Part shown: one piece after another, positions 22,635 through 31,113 of the stretch
Layout: each line of letters opens with the position of its first letter
How positions within the stretch are numbered: the stretch's first letter is position 1
From: Clostridium sp. UBA4108
GTDB lineage: Bacteria > Bacillota > Clostridia > Clostridiales > Clostridiaceae
Length of the DNA: 44,173 nucleotides
Direction of reading: 5' to 3'
Assembly: GCA_002381695.1 (NCBI GenBank)
Contig: DFXM01000025.1
Location: 142,712-186,884, forward strand
Notes under the pieces: model-generated
Databases searched by the model: none
Told to the model about the DNA's origin: nothing
What the model saw: the letters and a program-made list of their open reading frames with translations, nothing else
Translations under genes and position numbers: made by a program

Positions 22635-24530
22635 TTACTTGATGAGCTGTCTAATTTCTGACAGATATTTTCCTCTTATGATTAAGAAATATATTACTTG
22701 GATTAATAAGAAGCTTCCCATTACTAAGAAGGCCGCTGAAGTAACTTCTATATGGAAGGCATTTTTTAATCCTCCAAGGGCAAATAGTCCATGTATTACA
22801 GCTACTATATATGGAAGTAAAAATAAAACTCCTATCTCAATAGTTGATATCTTCTTGATTTCACCATAGGTCAATCCTATCTTATTTAGTTGCTCATATT
22901 TTTTCTTATCCTCTTCTGTGTCCATATAAAGCTTATTATATACGAAACTTCCTGTAGTTACAAAGAAAATTATTCCTAGTATTATAGCTAAAAACATAAC
23001 CGTTCCATAATTCACCTTAGAGTCCTCTAGCATTCCTGCCTTAGATAAAAAAATATATATAGGTTCATTTAGGGTACCGTTATATTTCTCCTGAAAGGTT
23101 TTCGATATATCTAAGGTTTCAATATAGTTCTCCACATGGAAGGAATAAAACTTTTGCTCTACTGCCTTAAGATTTATGCTATTATATAAATCATCTTTCA
23201 CAATGTATACATCTTCATATAAGGCTGGCATTATTCTTTTTTTCACTTTCCCTGTGACTTTTACAACTTTATCCCCTATATCTATAGTATTTCTTGGATG
23301 CTCTTCTAATGGTCCTCCTACTAGTGCTTCACCCTCTTTAATGTTCATAGGTTCTATTCCTAGGGCATTAGCTAATTCTTTATAGGTACTTTCATTTATT
23401 AATCCCATTTTCACAACACTTCCATCTAAAATAATGGGCTTAATATATCCTTCAACTATAGAGTATTGTATATTATTATTTTTTAAAGAATCTTTTATAA
23501 AATTAATTCTTTCTTCATGTGTAGATTTCGAGTTGCTAGTCTCTTCATTTTCATTTTTATTATCTATTGAATAATAGAATGCATGGGGAAAAGCCATTTC
23601 AACTTGATTTTCTACATCTCTCCAAAAGGCATATATTCCTCCAATAGAGGTAAAAGCTATAGCTGTAGTTATTGTTATCAAGAAAAACATTCTAGTATTA
23701 TCTTTTATTTTATAGTATAGATTGGAAACCCACAGTAATGTGATATTTTTCCTATAAAGGTACCTATTGTTTTTTAGTAGTTTTATAGCAAATACATTAA
23801 ATTCTGAGAATAATAAATAGGTTGCTAGAATAACCATTGAAGTAATTGGAATTACAAGATTTATAACATTATCCTTAACTGCTGTAATTGCTAAGTAGTA
23901 TCCAATTCCTAATAGAATCAAACTACTCATAGCCAAAATCGGTGAGGTTTTTGGTTCCTTTTTTGGTGCTCTTGTACCTTTAAGTAGTTTTAAAACTTCA
24001 TTCTCCTTAACTATAAAGGAAGCAAACATGGAAATTAATACTCCCATTATTCCAAAGGCAAAAAAATTAATTATAATTGCCTTAATAGGGATATAAAACT
24101 CTAATACCTTTATTCCTAGTAATCTTGAAGTAATCATTAAAAACAATTTAGAGAAAATCAAGCCTATTATAATCCCTGCTATTCCAGCTACTGTACTTAT
24201 AATGGTATTCTCCATAAAAATCAGCTTTCTAATTTGACTTTTAGAGGTACCAAGGATATAGAGTGTTCCAAACTCACTATATCTACTTTTTAAAAATACA
24301 CTAACGGAATAAAATACGAAGAAAAATAGAACTAAATATGCAATTACTTCAGTTACTTGTAGAACTCTTATTAAATAATCCGGTATTTCATTGGATTTTA
24401 AATTTGGATGGAATACCACCATGGTAAAGGAAAAGAGTAGGGAGGCTGATATGGTACTGCTTAAAAAATAAGCAAAGTAAGCCCGGATATTTCGTATGAC
24501 ATTTTTAGTGGCAAATTCTATAAAGTTCAT
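22635..24530 (-). CDS. bceB: BceB-type ABC transporter permease
   Basis: This 631-residue permease has the BceB layout: one helix, three helices with FtsX-like sequence (YSEFGTLYILGTSKSQI), a further four-helix block, a ~200-residue extracytoplasmic domain (about residues 310-510) and three C-terminal helices (LAIILGIIFFVTTGSFVYNK). Bce-type permeases act with BceA in peptide-antibiotic detoxification and signal to BceS through the large domain. The ATG overlaps the bceA stop by one base, with AGGAGGCGTTAATTA upstream. The antibiotic recognised is not known. Confidence 0.9.
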   Translation of the reverse strand: MNFIEFATKNVIRNIRAYFAYFLSSTISASLLFSFTMVVFHPNLKSNEIPDYLIRVLQVTEVIAYLVLFFFVFYSVSVFLKSRYSEFGTLYILGTSKSQIRKLIFMENTIISTVAGIAGIIIGLIFSKLFLMITSRLLGIKVLEFYIPIKAIIINFFAFGIMGVLISMFASFIVKENEVLKLLKGTRAPKKEPKTSPILAMSSLILLGIGYYLAITAVKDNVINLVIPITSMVILATYLLFSEFNVFAIKLLKNNRYLYRKNITLLWVSNLYYKIKDNTRMFFLITITTAIAFTSIGGIYAFWRDVENQVEMAFPHAFYYSIDNKNENEETSNSKSTHEERINFIKDSLKNNNIQYSIVEGYIKPIILDGSVVKMGLINESTYKELANALGIEPMNIKEGEALVGGPLEEHPRNTIDIGDKVVKVTGKVKKRIMPALYEDVYIVKDDLYNSINLKAVEQKFYSFHVENYIETLDISKTFQEKYNGTLNEPIYIFLSKAGMLEDSKVNYGTVMFLAIILGIIFFVTTGSFVYNKLYMDTEEDKKKYEQLNKIGLTYGEIKKISTIEIGVLFLLPYIVAVIHGLFALGGLKNAFHIEVTSAAFLVMGSFLLIQVIYFLIIRGKYLSEIRQLIK

Positions 24531-25276
24531 TAATTAACGCCTCCTAATAGTGCAAGTACGTCAATTATCTCTTGATAAAACTGCTCTCTACTATTTCCTT
24601 TATATATCTCATTATATATAACTCCATCCTTAATAAATAATATTCTATTACAGTAACTAGCAGCTAATGGATCATGAGTTACCATCATTGTAGTTACCTT
24701 TTCCTCATTATTTATCTTTTCAAATAGTTCCATTACAATTCTTGAAGCCTTTGAATCTAAATTTCCTGTAGGTTCATCGGCTAGTATTATGGAAGGATTA
24801 TGTATTAATGCTCTAGCAATAGCCGTTCGCTGTGCTTCTCCACCTGATACTTCAAAGGTTCTCTTATTAAGTAATACTTCTATTCCTAAGATCTTAGATA
24901 CCTTTTCTAACTTTTCATCCTGCTCCTTTAGTTCTACTGCATCTAAAGTTAAGGGCAATAAGATGTTTTCACCTATGGTTAGAGTATCCAATAGATTAAA
25001 ATCTTGAAATACAAAGCCTAACTCCCTTCGTCTAAATAATGCAAGGTCATCCCCTTTGAGGGTTAGTGGATTTTTCTCCTTTATCCATATGTCTCCTGAA
25101 GTTGGTGTATCCACCGTTGAAATCATATTTAAAAGAGTGGTTTTTCCACTTCCAGAGGGCCCCATAACTCCTACAAATTCTCCATGTTCTATAGTAAAGC
25201 TTACATTATTCAAAGCATTGAAAATCCTTTGCTTTCCATACACCTTAGTTAAATTAGTTACTTTTAATATATCCAT
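24530..25276 (-). CDS. bceA: BceA-type ABC transporter ATPase
   Basis: A full ABC ATPase: Walker A GPSGSGKTTLLN, Q-loop FVFQDFNLLDTLTI, signature VSGGEAQRTAIARAL, Walker B IILADEPTGNL and H-loop TMMVTHD. Such ATPases power BceB-type permeases that free lipid II-cycle intermediates from bacitracin-like peptides. Start is the ATG at 25276, eight bases after AAAGGAG; a GTG nine bases earlier overlaps this site. It is translated just before bceB with overlapping stop/start. A strong dyad lies about 75 bp upstream. Confidence 0.93.
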   Translation of the reverse strand: MDILKVTNLTKVYGKQRIFNALNNVSFTIEHGEFVGVMGPSGSGKTTLLNMISTVDTPTSGDIWIKEKNPLTLKGDDLALFRRRELGFVFQDFNLLDTLTIGENILLPLTLDAVELKEQDEKLEKVSKILGIEVLLNKRTFEVSGGEAQRTAIARALIHNPSIILADEPTGNLDSKASRIVMELFEKINNEEKVTTMMVTHDPLAASYCNRILFIKDGVIYNEIYKGNSREQFYQEIIDVLALLGGVN

Positions 25277-25353
25277 AGTATTCACTCCTTTTGTTTCTGC
25301 TCATTCTGACTATACTTCAATGTTATAATACACTCTCAAAAGTAACTATCTAC

Positions 25354-25388
25354 AAACCTTACACAAACCTTACAGCTGTGTAAGGTTT
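25354..25388. promoter_or_regulatory. Likely BceR operator upstream of bceAB
   Basis: AAACCTTACAC and GTGTAAGGTTT form a perfect 11-bp dyad 13 bp apart, just before the bceA promoter region. In Bacillus BceR binds an inverted repeat at target promoters; the place and shape suggest the same here. The sequence match to any known BceR box is not claimed. Confidence 0.6.
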
Positions 25389-25457
25389 CGAAACGGATTC
25401 CGAGTAATAATATGTAGCTCAGAAATCAGCACTATATGAAACATAACAATATTACAA

Positions 25458-26459
25458 TTAACCGCTAGTAAATACTATTGTAACTTTTGTACCTTCTTGT
25501 ACTTTAGATTCTATATTTATCCCATGATTTAGATTGTCACATATCTTTTTTACCATATATAAGCCCATACCTGTTGATTCACCAAAGTTACGGCCATTTT
25601 CTCCTGTAAAAAAGGGATCAAATACTCTTTTTATATCTTTTTTAGGTATCCCAAAACCTTCATCAACTATATGTAATATAATCTTCTTTTCCTCTTTACG
25701 TGCAGCTATGGTTAAATACTTACCATGACATTTGGAGTATTTTACTCCATTTATAATGAGCTGCTGCAATATAAACTTTAACCATTTTAAATCACTGTAC
25801 ACTTCTAGTGATTCATCTATTTCTACCCTAGGCATAATTCTATTTTTTATAAACAATTTCTTTTCCTCATTTACACTATCCATCACTAATTTGTATAAGG
25901 ATAGCTTTTCAACGCGGAAGTCCTTTTGAAAGGAATCAAGTCTTGCGAAGTACATAGCCATGTTTAAGCCCTTATTTAGCTTAATAACCTCTTCACCTAT
26001 GCTCTCTATTACCGCATCACCCTCATTGTCTTGAAGGTGAAGATCTATAACTGAAAGTGGTGTCTTCATCTGGTGAACCCACTGATTTATAAAGGTGATG
26101 TGCTCTTTATAGATTTTATCATATTTCTGTAACTCTTCTTCATATAGCTTATGCTGCTTCTTCAATACCTCTGAAATATTTTCACCTAAGGTGGAATTTC
26201 CTAACTCTAAGAATGCCTCTTGAGTAGTATTTAATCCACTATGAAATAATTCATATACCTGCTTTTGTTTATAGTATCTAAAGGCTAAAAAACACCATAG
26301 AATAAAGGTGTTAAATAGTAATATATAGAGTACTTCCTTTAAGTCGATAAAATTCATAAGTCCACAATATATTACTGTAAGAAAAATACTTAAATAATAT
26401 ATGCCAATATATCCTCTATACTCTTTCATAAATAACTTCATCTTCATATTTCTTACCAC
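25458..26459 (-). CDS. bceS: BceS-type sensor histidine kinase
   Basis: A 333-residue intramembrane-sensing kinase. Two helices (about residues 18-36 and 43-61) joined by only a short loop, with no sensor domain, is typical of BceS-like kinases. HisKA: WVHQMKTPLS with H129. HATPase: LQQLIINGVKYSKC, VDEGFGIPKKDI and the G2 box STGMGLYMVKK. It would phosphorylate BceR when BceAB engages the antibiotic. It overlaps bceR by 7 bp, and bceA lies 180 bp downstream behind its own operator. Confidence 0.9.
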   Translation of the reverse strand: MVRNMKMKLFMKEYRGYIGIYYLSIFLTVIYCGLMNFIDLKEVLYILLFNTFILWCFLAFRYYKQKQVYELFHSGLNTTQEAFLELGNSTLGENISEVLKKQHKLYEEELQKYDKIYKEHITFINQWVHQMKTPLSVIDLHLQDNEGDAVIESIGEEVIKLNKGLNMAMYFARLDSFQKDFRVEKLSLYKLVMDSVNEEKKLFIKNRIMPRVEIDESLEVYSDLKWLKFILQQLIINGVKYSKCHGKYLTIAARKEEKKIILHIVDEGFGIPKKDIKRVFDPFFTGENGRNFGESTGMGLYMVKKICDNLNHGINIESKVQEGTKVTIVFTSG

Positions 26460-27145
26460 ACTTTATTTAATTTATAGCCCAGACCCCTTATAGTCTCAAT
26501 TCCATTTTCAATACCTAAATCCTGCAGCCTTTTTCTTATTCTACTTACATTTACATTTAAGGTATTCTCCTCAACAAACTCAGTATTATCCCAGATTTTC
26601 TCTAGTAGATAATCCCTACTCACCACCTTAGGATACTGCCTTATAAGACATTCTAGAAGTATTCCTTCCTTCTTAGTAATAATAAAAGTTTTACCTTCAA
26701 ACTCCAATTCTAATCTCTCCGTATAATATTTAAGTCCATCTAGTTCCACTACTCTTTCATCCACCTTAGGTGCATAATCCCCAAAAGCCCTTCTAAGATG
26801 GCTTTTTATCTTTGCAATCACCACATCATAATAAAAGGGTTTAGTTATATAATCATCAGCCCCACACTCTAAAGCTCTAATCTGATCGGCCCCTCCCTCT
26901 CTCGCAGATATAAAGATAATAGGTACCTTGGACTGCTGCCTTATCTTACTACACCAATAAAAGCCATCAAATTTTGGTAAATTCACATCTAAGAGTACTA
27001 AATCTGGATTATAATCATTAAACTCTGTTATAATGTTCTCAAAATTCGCTACATCCTTTGCTTCAAAGCCATATCTTATTATGTAATCCTTCAGTAAATT
27101 ACTTATTGACAAATCATCTTCTATAACATATATTTTATAATTCAT
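26453..27145 (-). CDS. bceR: BceR-type OmpR/PhoB response regulator
   Basis: The 230-residue regulator has the receiver acidic pair E9/D10-D11 (YVIEDD), phosphoacceptor D53 in LVLLDVNLPKFDG, the lysine in YITKPFYYD and a C-terminal OmpR winged helix with GILLECLIRQYPKVVSRDYL and NVNVSRIRKRL. The kinase gene overlaps its stop by 7 bp. AATAGGAGATATAGCA precedes the ATG. It is expected to bind the dyad at 25354. A MITE-like element lies 35 bp upstream of its start (27181), in its promoter region. Confidence 0.92.
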   Translation of the reverse strand: MNYKIYVIEDDLSISNLLKDYIIRYGFEAKDVANFENIITEFNDYNPDLVLLDVNLPKFDGFYWCSKIRQQSKVPIIFISAREGGADQIRALECGADDYITKPFYYDVVIAKIKSHLRRAFGDYAPKVDERVVELDGLKYYTERLELEFEGKTFIITKKEGILLECLIRQYPKVVSRDYLLEKIWDNTEFVEENTLNVNVSRIRKRLQDLGIENGIETIRGLGYKLNKVW

Positions 27146-27180
27146 TGCTATATCTCCTATTTTTTATCTAAAGATTTCAT

Positions 27181-27287
27181 TATATAAGTTGCAATAAAGT
27201 TTCTACATTATAAATTAATTGGTATGAACTTCAATAGTTCATTAAAGCATAATTGTAATATGAATTATCTTTATTGAAACTTATATA
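27181..27287. mobile_element. MITE-like element, copy 2 (107 bp)
   Basis: This is the reverse-oriented twin of 7606-7712, differing at three positions. Ends are TATATAAGTTGCAATAAAG and CTTTATTGAAACTTATATA. It sits in the 5' region of bceR and could carry or disturb its promoter. No transposase was seen in the window. Confidence 0.8.
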
Positions 27288-27337
27288 TCTTAATATTATA
27301 CCAATTTTTTCATATAACTTCAGGTTATATACAAAAA

Positions 27338-27368
27338 AATTAAGGAATTGTTTAATAATCCCTTAATT
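27338..27368 (-). terminator. Terminator after the VOC gene
   Basis: AATTAAGG pairs with CCTTAATT, with a loop of about 15 nt. On the minus strand it runs into TTTTTTTG. It ends the VOC transcript 22 bp past its stop and may insulate bceR. Confidence 0.65.
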
Positions 27369-27390
27369 CTCACATTATGAAGGCCATTTG

Positions 27391-27813
27391 TTACTTAACT
27401 CGTTTCATAATTGTATGTTCCTCATTGAACTGTATTAAATCCCATAGGTTTCCATATAAATCCTTAAATACTGCAACTATTCCATAAAATTGCTCTTTTG
27501 GTTCTCTCACAAATTCTATTCCCTTTGAAGTCATTTCATTATAGTCTCTCCAAAAATCATCAGTGCTTAAAAACAGAAAAACTCTGCCGCCTGATTGATT
27601 ACCTATGAATGGCTCTTGTTCAGGATTAGATGCTCTTGCAAGTAATACTGTAGTTCCGACTGAACCTGGTGGAGATACAACTACCCAACGCTTGTCTTGT
27701 TCAGGCTGATATGTATCTTCAATTAATGTAAAATGAAGTTTTTTCGTATAAAATTCTATAGCCTCATCATAGTCTTTGACAACTAGAGCTATATGGACAA
27801 TAGATTGTACCAT
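27391..27813 (-). CDS. VOC (glyoxalase/bleomycin resistance) superfamily protein
   Basis: A 140-residue VOC protein: QSIVHIALVVKDYDEAIEFY, FTLIEDTYQPEQDKRWVVVS with the histidine at H7 and the glutamates in the C-terminal YGIVAVFKDLYGNLWDLIQF region. The pairing VVVSPPG and LYGNLWDL is common in ring-fold drug-binding or detoxification VOC proteins. Substrate unknown. GTAGGAGTTGAGAAA precedes the ATG. An extended -10 element lies about 160 bp upstream. Confidence 0.88.
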   Translation of the reverse strand: MVQSIVHIALVVKDYDEAIEFYTKKLHFTLIEDTYQPEQDKRWVVVSPPGSVGTTVLLARASNPEQEPFIGNQSGGRVFLFLSTDDFWRDYNEMTSKGIEFVREPKEQFYGIVAVFKDLYGNLWDLIQFNEEHTIMKRVK

Positions 27814-27969
27814 TTTCTCAACTCCTACTCATTTTGTGTTTTATTATTTATAATTTATACAAAGGGTCACCATTCTAAGATCATGGAACAGTGGTCTTAT
27901 ACCATACTTCAAGTTATATAAATCTTTGCTGCACGTAAGCTTATTACAATATATAATTACTTTATAAAA

Positions 27970-27978
27970 ATTATGCCA
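27970..27978 (-). promoter_or_regulatory. Extended -10 promoter of the VOC gene
   Basis: Minus strand TGGCATAAT, with surrounding TTTAGTATAATATGGCAT like the leaders at 9236 and 32219. Confidence 0.45.
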
Positions 27979-28066
27979 TATTATACTAAATATTTATGTA
28001 CATATCATAATTTTAATAATAAATATTATACATTTTTGTGCATCATTTCTTGTTCTGCAAAACAAA

Positions 28067-28097
28067 AATACTGTATATCAATATTATGTGGTATATT
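28067..28097 (-). repeat. Spacer hairpin repeat, copy 4
   Basis: AATACTGTATATC with AATATTATGTGGTAT, preceded by AAAACAAA. Abuts the stop codon of the VOC gene at 28098. Confidence 0.55.
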
Positions 28098-28508
28098 CTA
28101 TTTATTATTTTTATCGTTTAGGTGATTGTAAAACCCTTGTTTATCTGTCCATTGAATCAAATCAATTTCAAATCCATCTGGATCTTTTATGTAGAATTGT
28201 CTCGAAAATGGTTTAATTATAATTTCTTGTTTTTGTTCAACATACCCCTTTAATTTCAAGGATTCCAATAGTTCATCTGCATTTTCAATATAATAACCTA
28301 TATGTCTAAAGTTTTGCTCTCTTTCTATTGTGAAATTATCCTTTTCAGAAATAAACAATTCATGTCCATTTCCCTTAAGAATCGCATAACTCTTTCCATT
28401 TGCTTTTATGCCTTTATCAATAGGTTCATAATTAAGAACATCTCTATAAAAAACTATAAATTTATCAACATTTGAAACATATCTATTTAAGTGGTCTATA
28501 ATTTTCAT
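28098..28508 (-). CDS. VOC superfamily protein
   Basis: A 136-residue protein: IDHLNRYVSNVDKFIVFYRD at the start, LFISEKDNFTIEREQNFRHI in the middle and RQFYIKDPDGFEIDLIQWT at the end, the last containing the terminal glutamate ligand of the family. Resembles lactoylglutathione-lyase-like or dioxygenase-like small VOC proteins; reaction not assignable. GAAGGGGTGGCGATAGG precedes the ATG. The hairpin repeat follows directly at its stop. Confidence 0.88.
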   Translation of the reverse strand: MKIIDHLNRYVSNVDKFIVFYRDVLNYEPIDKGIKANGKSYAILKGNGHELFISEKDNFTIEREQNFRHIGYYIENADELLESLKLKGYVEQKQEIIIKPFSRQFYIKDPDGFEIDLIQWTDKQGFYNHLNDKNNK

Positions 28509-28644
28509 CCTATCGCCACCCCTTCAACTATTTAATTGATCAATATTTTACAATTTTGCAATAATACTTTCACCTATTCTATCACCTTTTTCCGCACATC
28601 GCTCTATAAAAGCTTGATCTTCATTAATGACATTCTATAATATA

Positions 28645-28680
28645 AAAATGTATAAAATCCATTACGAATAATACGGTATT
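28645..28680 (-). repeat. Spacer hairpin repeat, copy 5 (one arm diverged)
   Basis: The right arm GAATAATACGGTATT is exact to the consensus, while the left arm (AAAATGTATAAAATCC) has diverged. Confidence 0.5.
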
Positions 28681-28733
28681 TTTATAAAATATTTGGTTTT
28701 ATGTTTTAATCGCTAAATAGAAATAGATTATAA

Positions 28734-29309
28734 TTAATTATTTATTAGTTGTTGAGCAAATGACCTTGAATGCTCAATTTTATCATCTGTTATAAATACA
28801 GATTTATACCCAAGGTCTCTTTCAGCGAGCATTCCAATATATTTTAATTGAGAGTGCTTGCAATAACGTTTGATGCCTTCTTCAAATAAATCAGCCCCAT
28901 CTTCTGGTCTATACCCACAAGTGGTTATGACAGCTAACTTTTTGCCATCCCAAAGAGAGGGTCCTTTTTTATCACCATAATACTTGTTCATTCCATACAC
29001 CAAACGATCCAACAATGATTTCATAGGTGGTGTACAAAACCATGAGTAAATAGGTGTAGCCAAAATAATGGCATCGCAATCATATATTTTATCAAAAATT
29101 TCCTGCATATCATCAGAATATCGACATCCAAAGATTGTCCAGTCTTTTTGGCATTTCCGACAAGCAGTACACGGTTCAATATTTTTATCATAAAGCCAAA
29201 TCAAATCGTACTGAACTTGATTAAGTTCAAGTTCTTCAATAAATGGCTTTAATAATTTAGATGTATTTCCATTTTTACGAGGGCCTCCCATAAGGATACA
29301 ATATTTCAT
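28734..29309 (-). CDS. NAD(P)H-dependent FMN reductase / flavodoxin-fold protein
   Basis: A 191-residue flavodoxin-like oxidoreductase: MKYCILMGGPRKNGNTSKLL is the phosphate loop for FMN, ATPIYSWFCTPPMKSLLDRL the second FMN loop, and EPCTACRKCQKDWTIFGCR is a C-x2-C-x2-C type cluster-like segment as in iron-sulfur flavoproteins. It would pass electrons from NAD(P)H to quinones, nitro or azo compounds. AAAGGAGAGATAAA precedes the ATG. The GNAT gene lies 27 bp upstream, suggesting one transcript. Slightly more GC-rich than neighbours. Confidence 0.87.
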   Translation of the reverse strand: MKYCILMGGPRKNGNTSKLLKPFIEELELNQVQYDLIWLYDKNIEPCTACRKCQKDWTIFGCRYSDDMQEIFDKIYDCDAIILATPIYSWFCTPPMKSLLDRLVYGMNKYYGDKKGPSLWDGKKLAVITTCGYRPEDGADLFEEGIKRYCKHSQLKYIGMLAERDLGYKSVFITDDKIEHSRSFAQQLINN

Positions 29310-29336
29310 TTTATCTCTCCTTTGCTGAGATTATGC

Positions 29337-29795
29337 TTATAATTTCTGCATGCAGCAAACTGTAACATGAAACAATTCGTTACCTGGCATTACTCCGGAG
29401 CATATATCAATGGTTTCAAAGCCCATTGACTTATATAAATGCATAGCGGGCTCATTTTCAGCCAAAACTTCCACACAAAGAGGTCTTTTCGCGGTATTTT
29501 CAACTACATACTTAACTAGGCATTTACCGATCCCCTGATGCTTATATACTGGGTCAACGTACAACCATGCAAGCTCATCATCCGAATATGCGACAAATCC
29601 AAGCACTCTACCGTTCACCAAAGCAACGCAAACGATATAATCAAACAGACCTTCATTAAAAGCAGCCTCAGCAAGCGGAATAAATGCATCACTTAGTCCC
29701 GCAAGCCGTAGCTCAACCACACGGGCATTGTCGTGAATTTCTATCAAACGCGGCCAATCCTGCTTCTGGTATTTCCGAATAACAATCCCTTCCAT
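29337..29795 (-). CDS. GNAT N-acetyltransferase
   Basis: A 152-residue GNAT: VIRKYQKQDWPRLIEIHDNA, LVNGRVLGFVAYSDDELAWL, acetyl-CoA site YKHQGIGKCLVKYVV, terminal NEPAMHLYKSMGFETIDI. Codon use is distinctly more GC-rich (GCG, CGC, CCG) than the surrounding AT-rich DNA, as in the adjacent flavodoxin-like gene, suggesting they arrived together. GAGAGGATGTTGATCT precedes the ATG. Confidence 0.88.
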   Translation of the reverse strand: MEGIVIRKYQKQDWPRLIEIHDNARVVELRLAGLSDAFIPLAEAAFNEGLFDYIVCVALVNGRVLGFVAYSDDELAWLYVDPVYKHQGIGKCLVKYVVENTAKRPLCVEVLAENEPAMHLYKSMGFETIDICSGVMPGNELFHVTVCCMQKL

Positions 29796-29925
29796 AGATC
29801 AACATCCTCTCTAAGTATCTTGTAATAAATTACTGTTTATATATTAGTTTAATAAAAAAACTAACTCATAAAAGGCAATTATTTGTAATTGTAATAAATC
29901 TTTTGACAAAGGTGAGTAATCTGGG

Positions 29926-30432
29926 TTATTTATTTTCACGTAATCGAATTTGTACAAATAAATCTTGCTGCTCAATATTAAATCGTTCTACAATTTCCCA
30001 TGGTGTAATAATTTCACTCATTGGTTCTTGTTTAAATTCACCATTATATTTGTCAAGTTCATAGATATCACTATTTTCTACCCATTTAATTAACTGATTC
30101 ATTCTTTCTTCTATTTCATGCATATATGCTGAAGTTACTGCATATATACCTTCATCAAATATTCTTGTTTCGTAACAATCAGTATTTGTAAAATCATCAG
30201 GAATAGCCATGATTAATTCATAACCTTTTTTTTTCTTTACTGTAAAACATAAATCCTGTTCGCATTCCAGGATGGCACATTATTTTTTTCCCTTAGTCCA
30301 ATTCACAAATTCCTGCATTTTATCGCTAATAACTGAGCAATTTTCATGAGTTGATGATACTACTTTCATCTGTGGCAATTTCATAACTCTTACATCAAGA
30401 CAAGTATTTAGATTTTTTTTAATTTCATTCAT
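29926..30432 (-). pseudogene. Frameshifted effector-binding-domain gene (GyrI-like)
   Basis: An ORF starting at 30432 (after AGGAGGTTTAAAA) encodes MNEIKKNLNTCLDVRVMKLP to residue 50 and stops at 30280. The family sequence continues in another frame (CHPGMRTGFMFYSKEKK), then in a third (GYELIMAIPDDFTNTDCYET to the end at 29926, PWEIVERFNIEQQDLFVQIR). The frame changes fall at an A7 run (30283-30289) and an A9 run (30226-30234), one losing and one gaining a base. Together the pieces resemble a GyrI-like/AraC-type effector-binding domain of about 165 residues. It could be inactive or phase-variable; the family name is moderately sure. Confidence 0.7.
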
Positions 30433-30516
30433 TTTTAAACCTCCTAATTATTTAGGGTATTGTCAAAAGTTATGCACAATTTTAGATAGTTATGCCCTAT
30501 TTTTTTAAATATAATT

Positions 30517-30769
30517 TCAATATTTCATTAAAGATAGTTCTTTAATATCTACTATGCATTTCTTAGCTATTTCATCTATTTCGTTAATTACATACTCCAT
30601 ATCTAAAATTGTTAAAGGTTCCTCATTGTTATTGTGTTTAAAATTCTTCTGAAAGTCATTAATAATGAGCATTTGGTGCTAAATTTCCTATAACAAATGA
30701 ATTTCTATCTAAATTAACTGCTTCAAGAACCTTCTTTGCTATGCAATAATGTATCATTGATGAAGGCAT
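30517..30769 (-). pseudogene. Internally deleted zinc-dependent phospholipase C-like gene
   Basis: From 30769 the minus strand reads MPSSMIHYCIAKKVLEAVNL then DRNSFVIGNLAPNAHY and a stop; further on comes EPLTILDMEYVINEIDEIAK then CIVDIKELSLMKY. The first part is the front of a clostridial 'zinc-dependent phospholipase C' family protein (MPSSMIHxxxAKK, IGNLAPN), the last its C-terminus. The catalytic middle is missing. Confidence 0.7.
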
Positions 30770-30819
30770 ACTTATTACTCCAATAATATGTTTATCCCAT
30801 AAGAAACTAAAATACATTT

Positions 30820-31067
30820 GAATTATGAAATTTCTCTGTAATGATTTGCATAAGAAGTGGAGAAACTATTTAAATTTGATTTTAGAAATTCTTCTTTTGA
30901 ACAGATAAAATTCTCGTAAGCTTGTCAGGACGACAAGCTAGCGAACCTGAGACAGGACGTCGAATGTGAGCGTTAGAGGATTTTAAATCTTCAAAAGATT
31001 AGAATTTCTTAATCTAATTTATGTTTGAAACTCTTATGAAAGTCATGGAAGAGAAATTTCATAATTC
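30820..31067. repeat. 248-bp imperfect palindromic element with GC-rich core
   Basis: GAATTATGAAATTTCTCT at the left and AGAGAAATTTCATAATTC at the right are exact inverted copies, and the similarity continues inward for about 95 bp on each side (with small gaps). The core (about 30912-30978) is GC-rich and holds AGCTTGTC-AGGAC-GACAAGCT, a perfect 8-bp hairpin. No coding capacity. It could be an unrecognised MITE, a palindromic repeat or a structured RNA. Confidence 0.75.
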
Positions 31068-31113
31068 TAGTATAGAAATATTTTTTGTGGTCTAATAATA
31101 ATATGTTTTAATA

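Noticed and set aside
30450..30500. IS end near GTTATGCACAATTTTAGATA
   Set aside because: It looks like a possible insertion-sequence boundary, but no matching inverted end or transposase fragment was found nearby.
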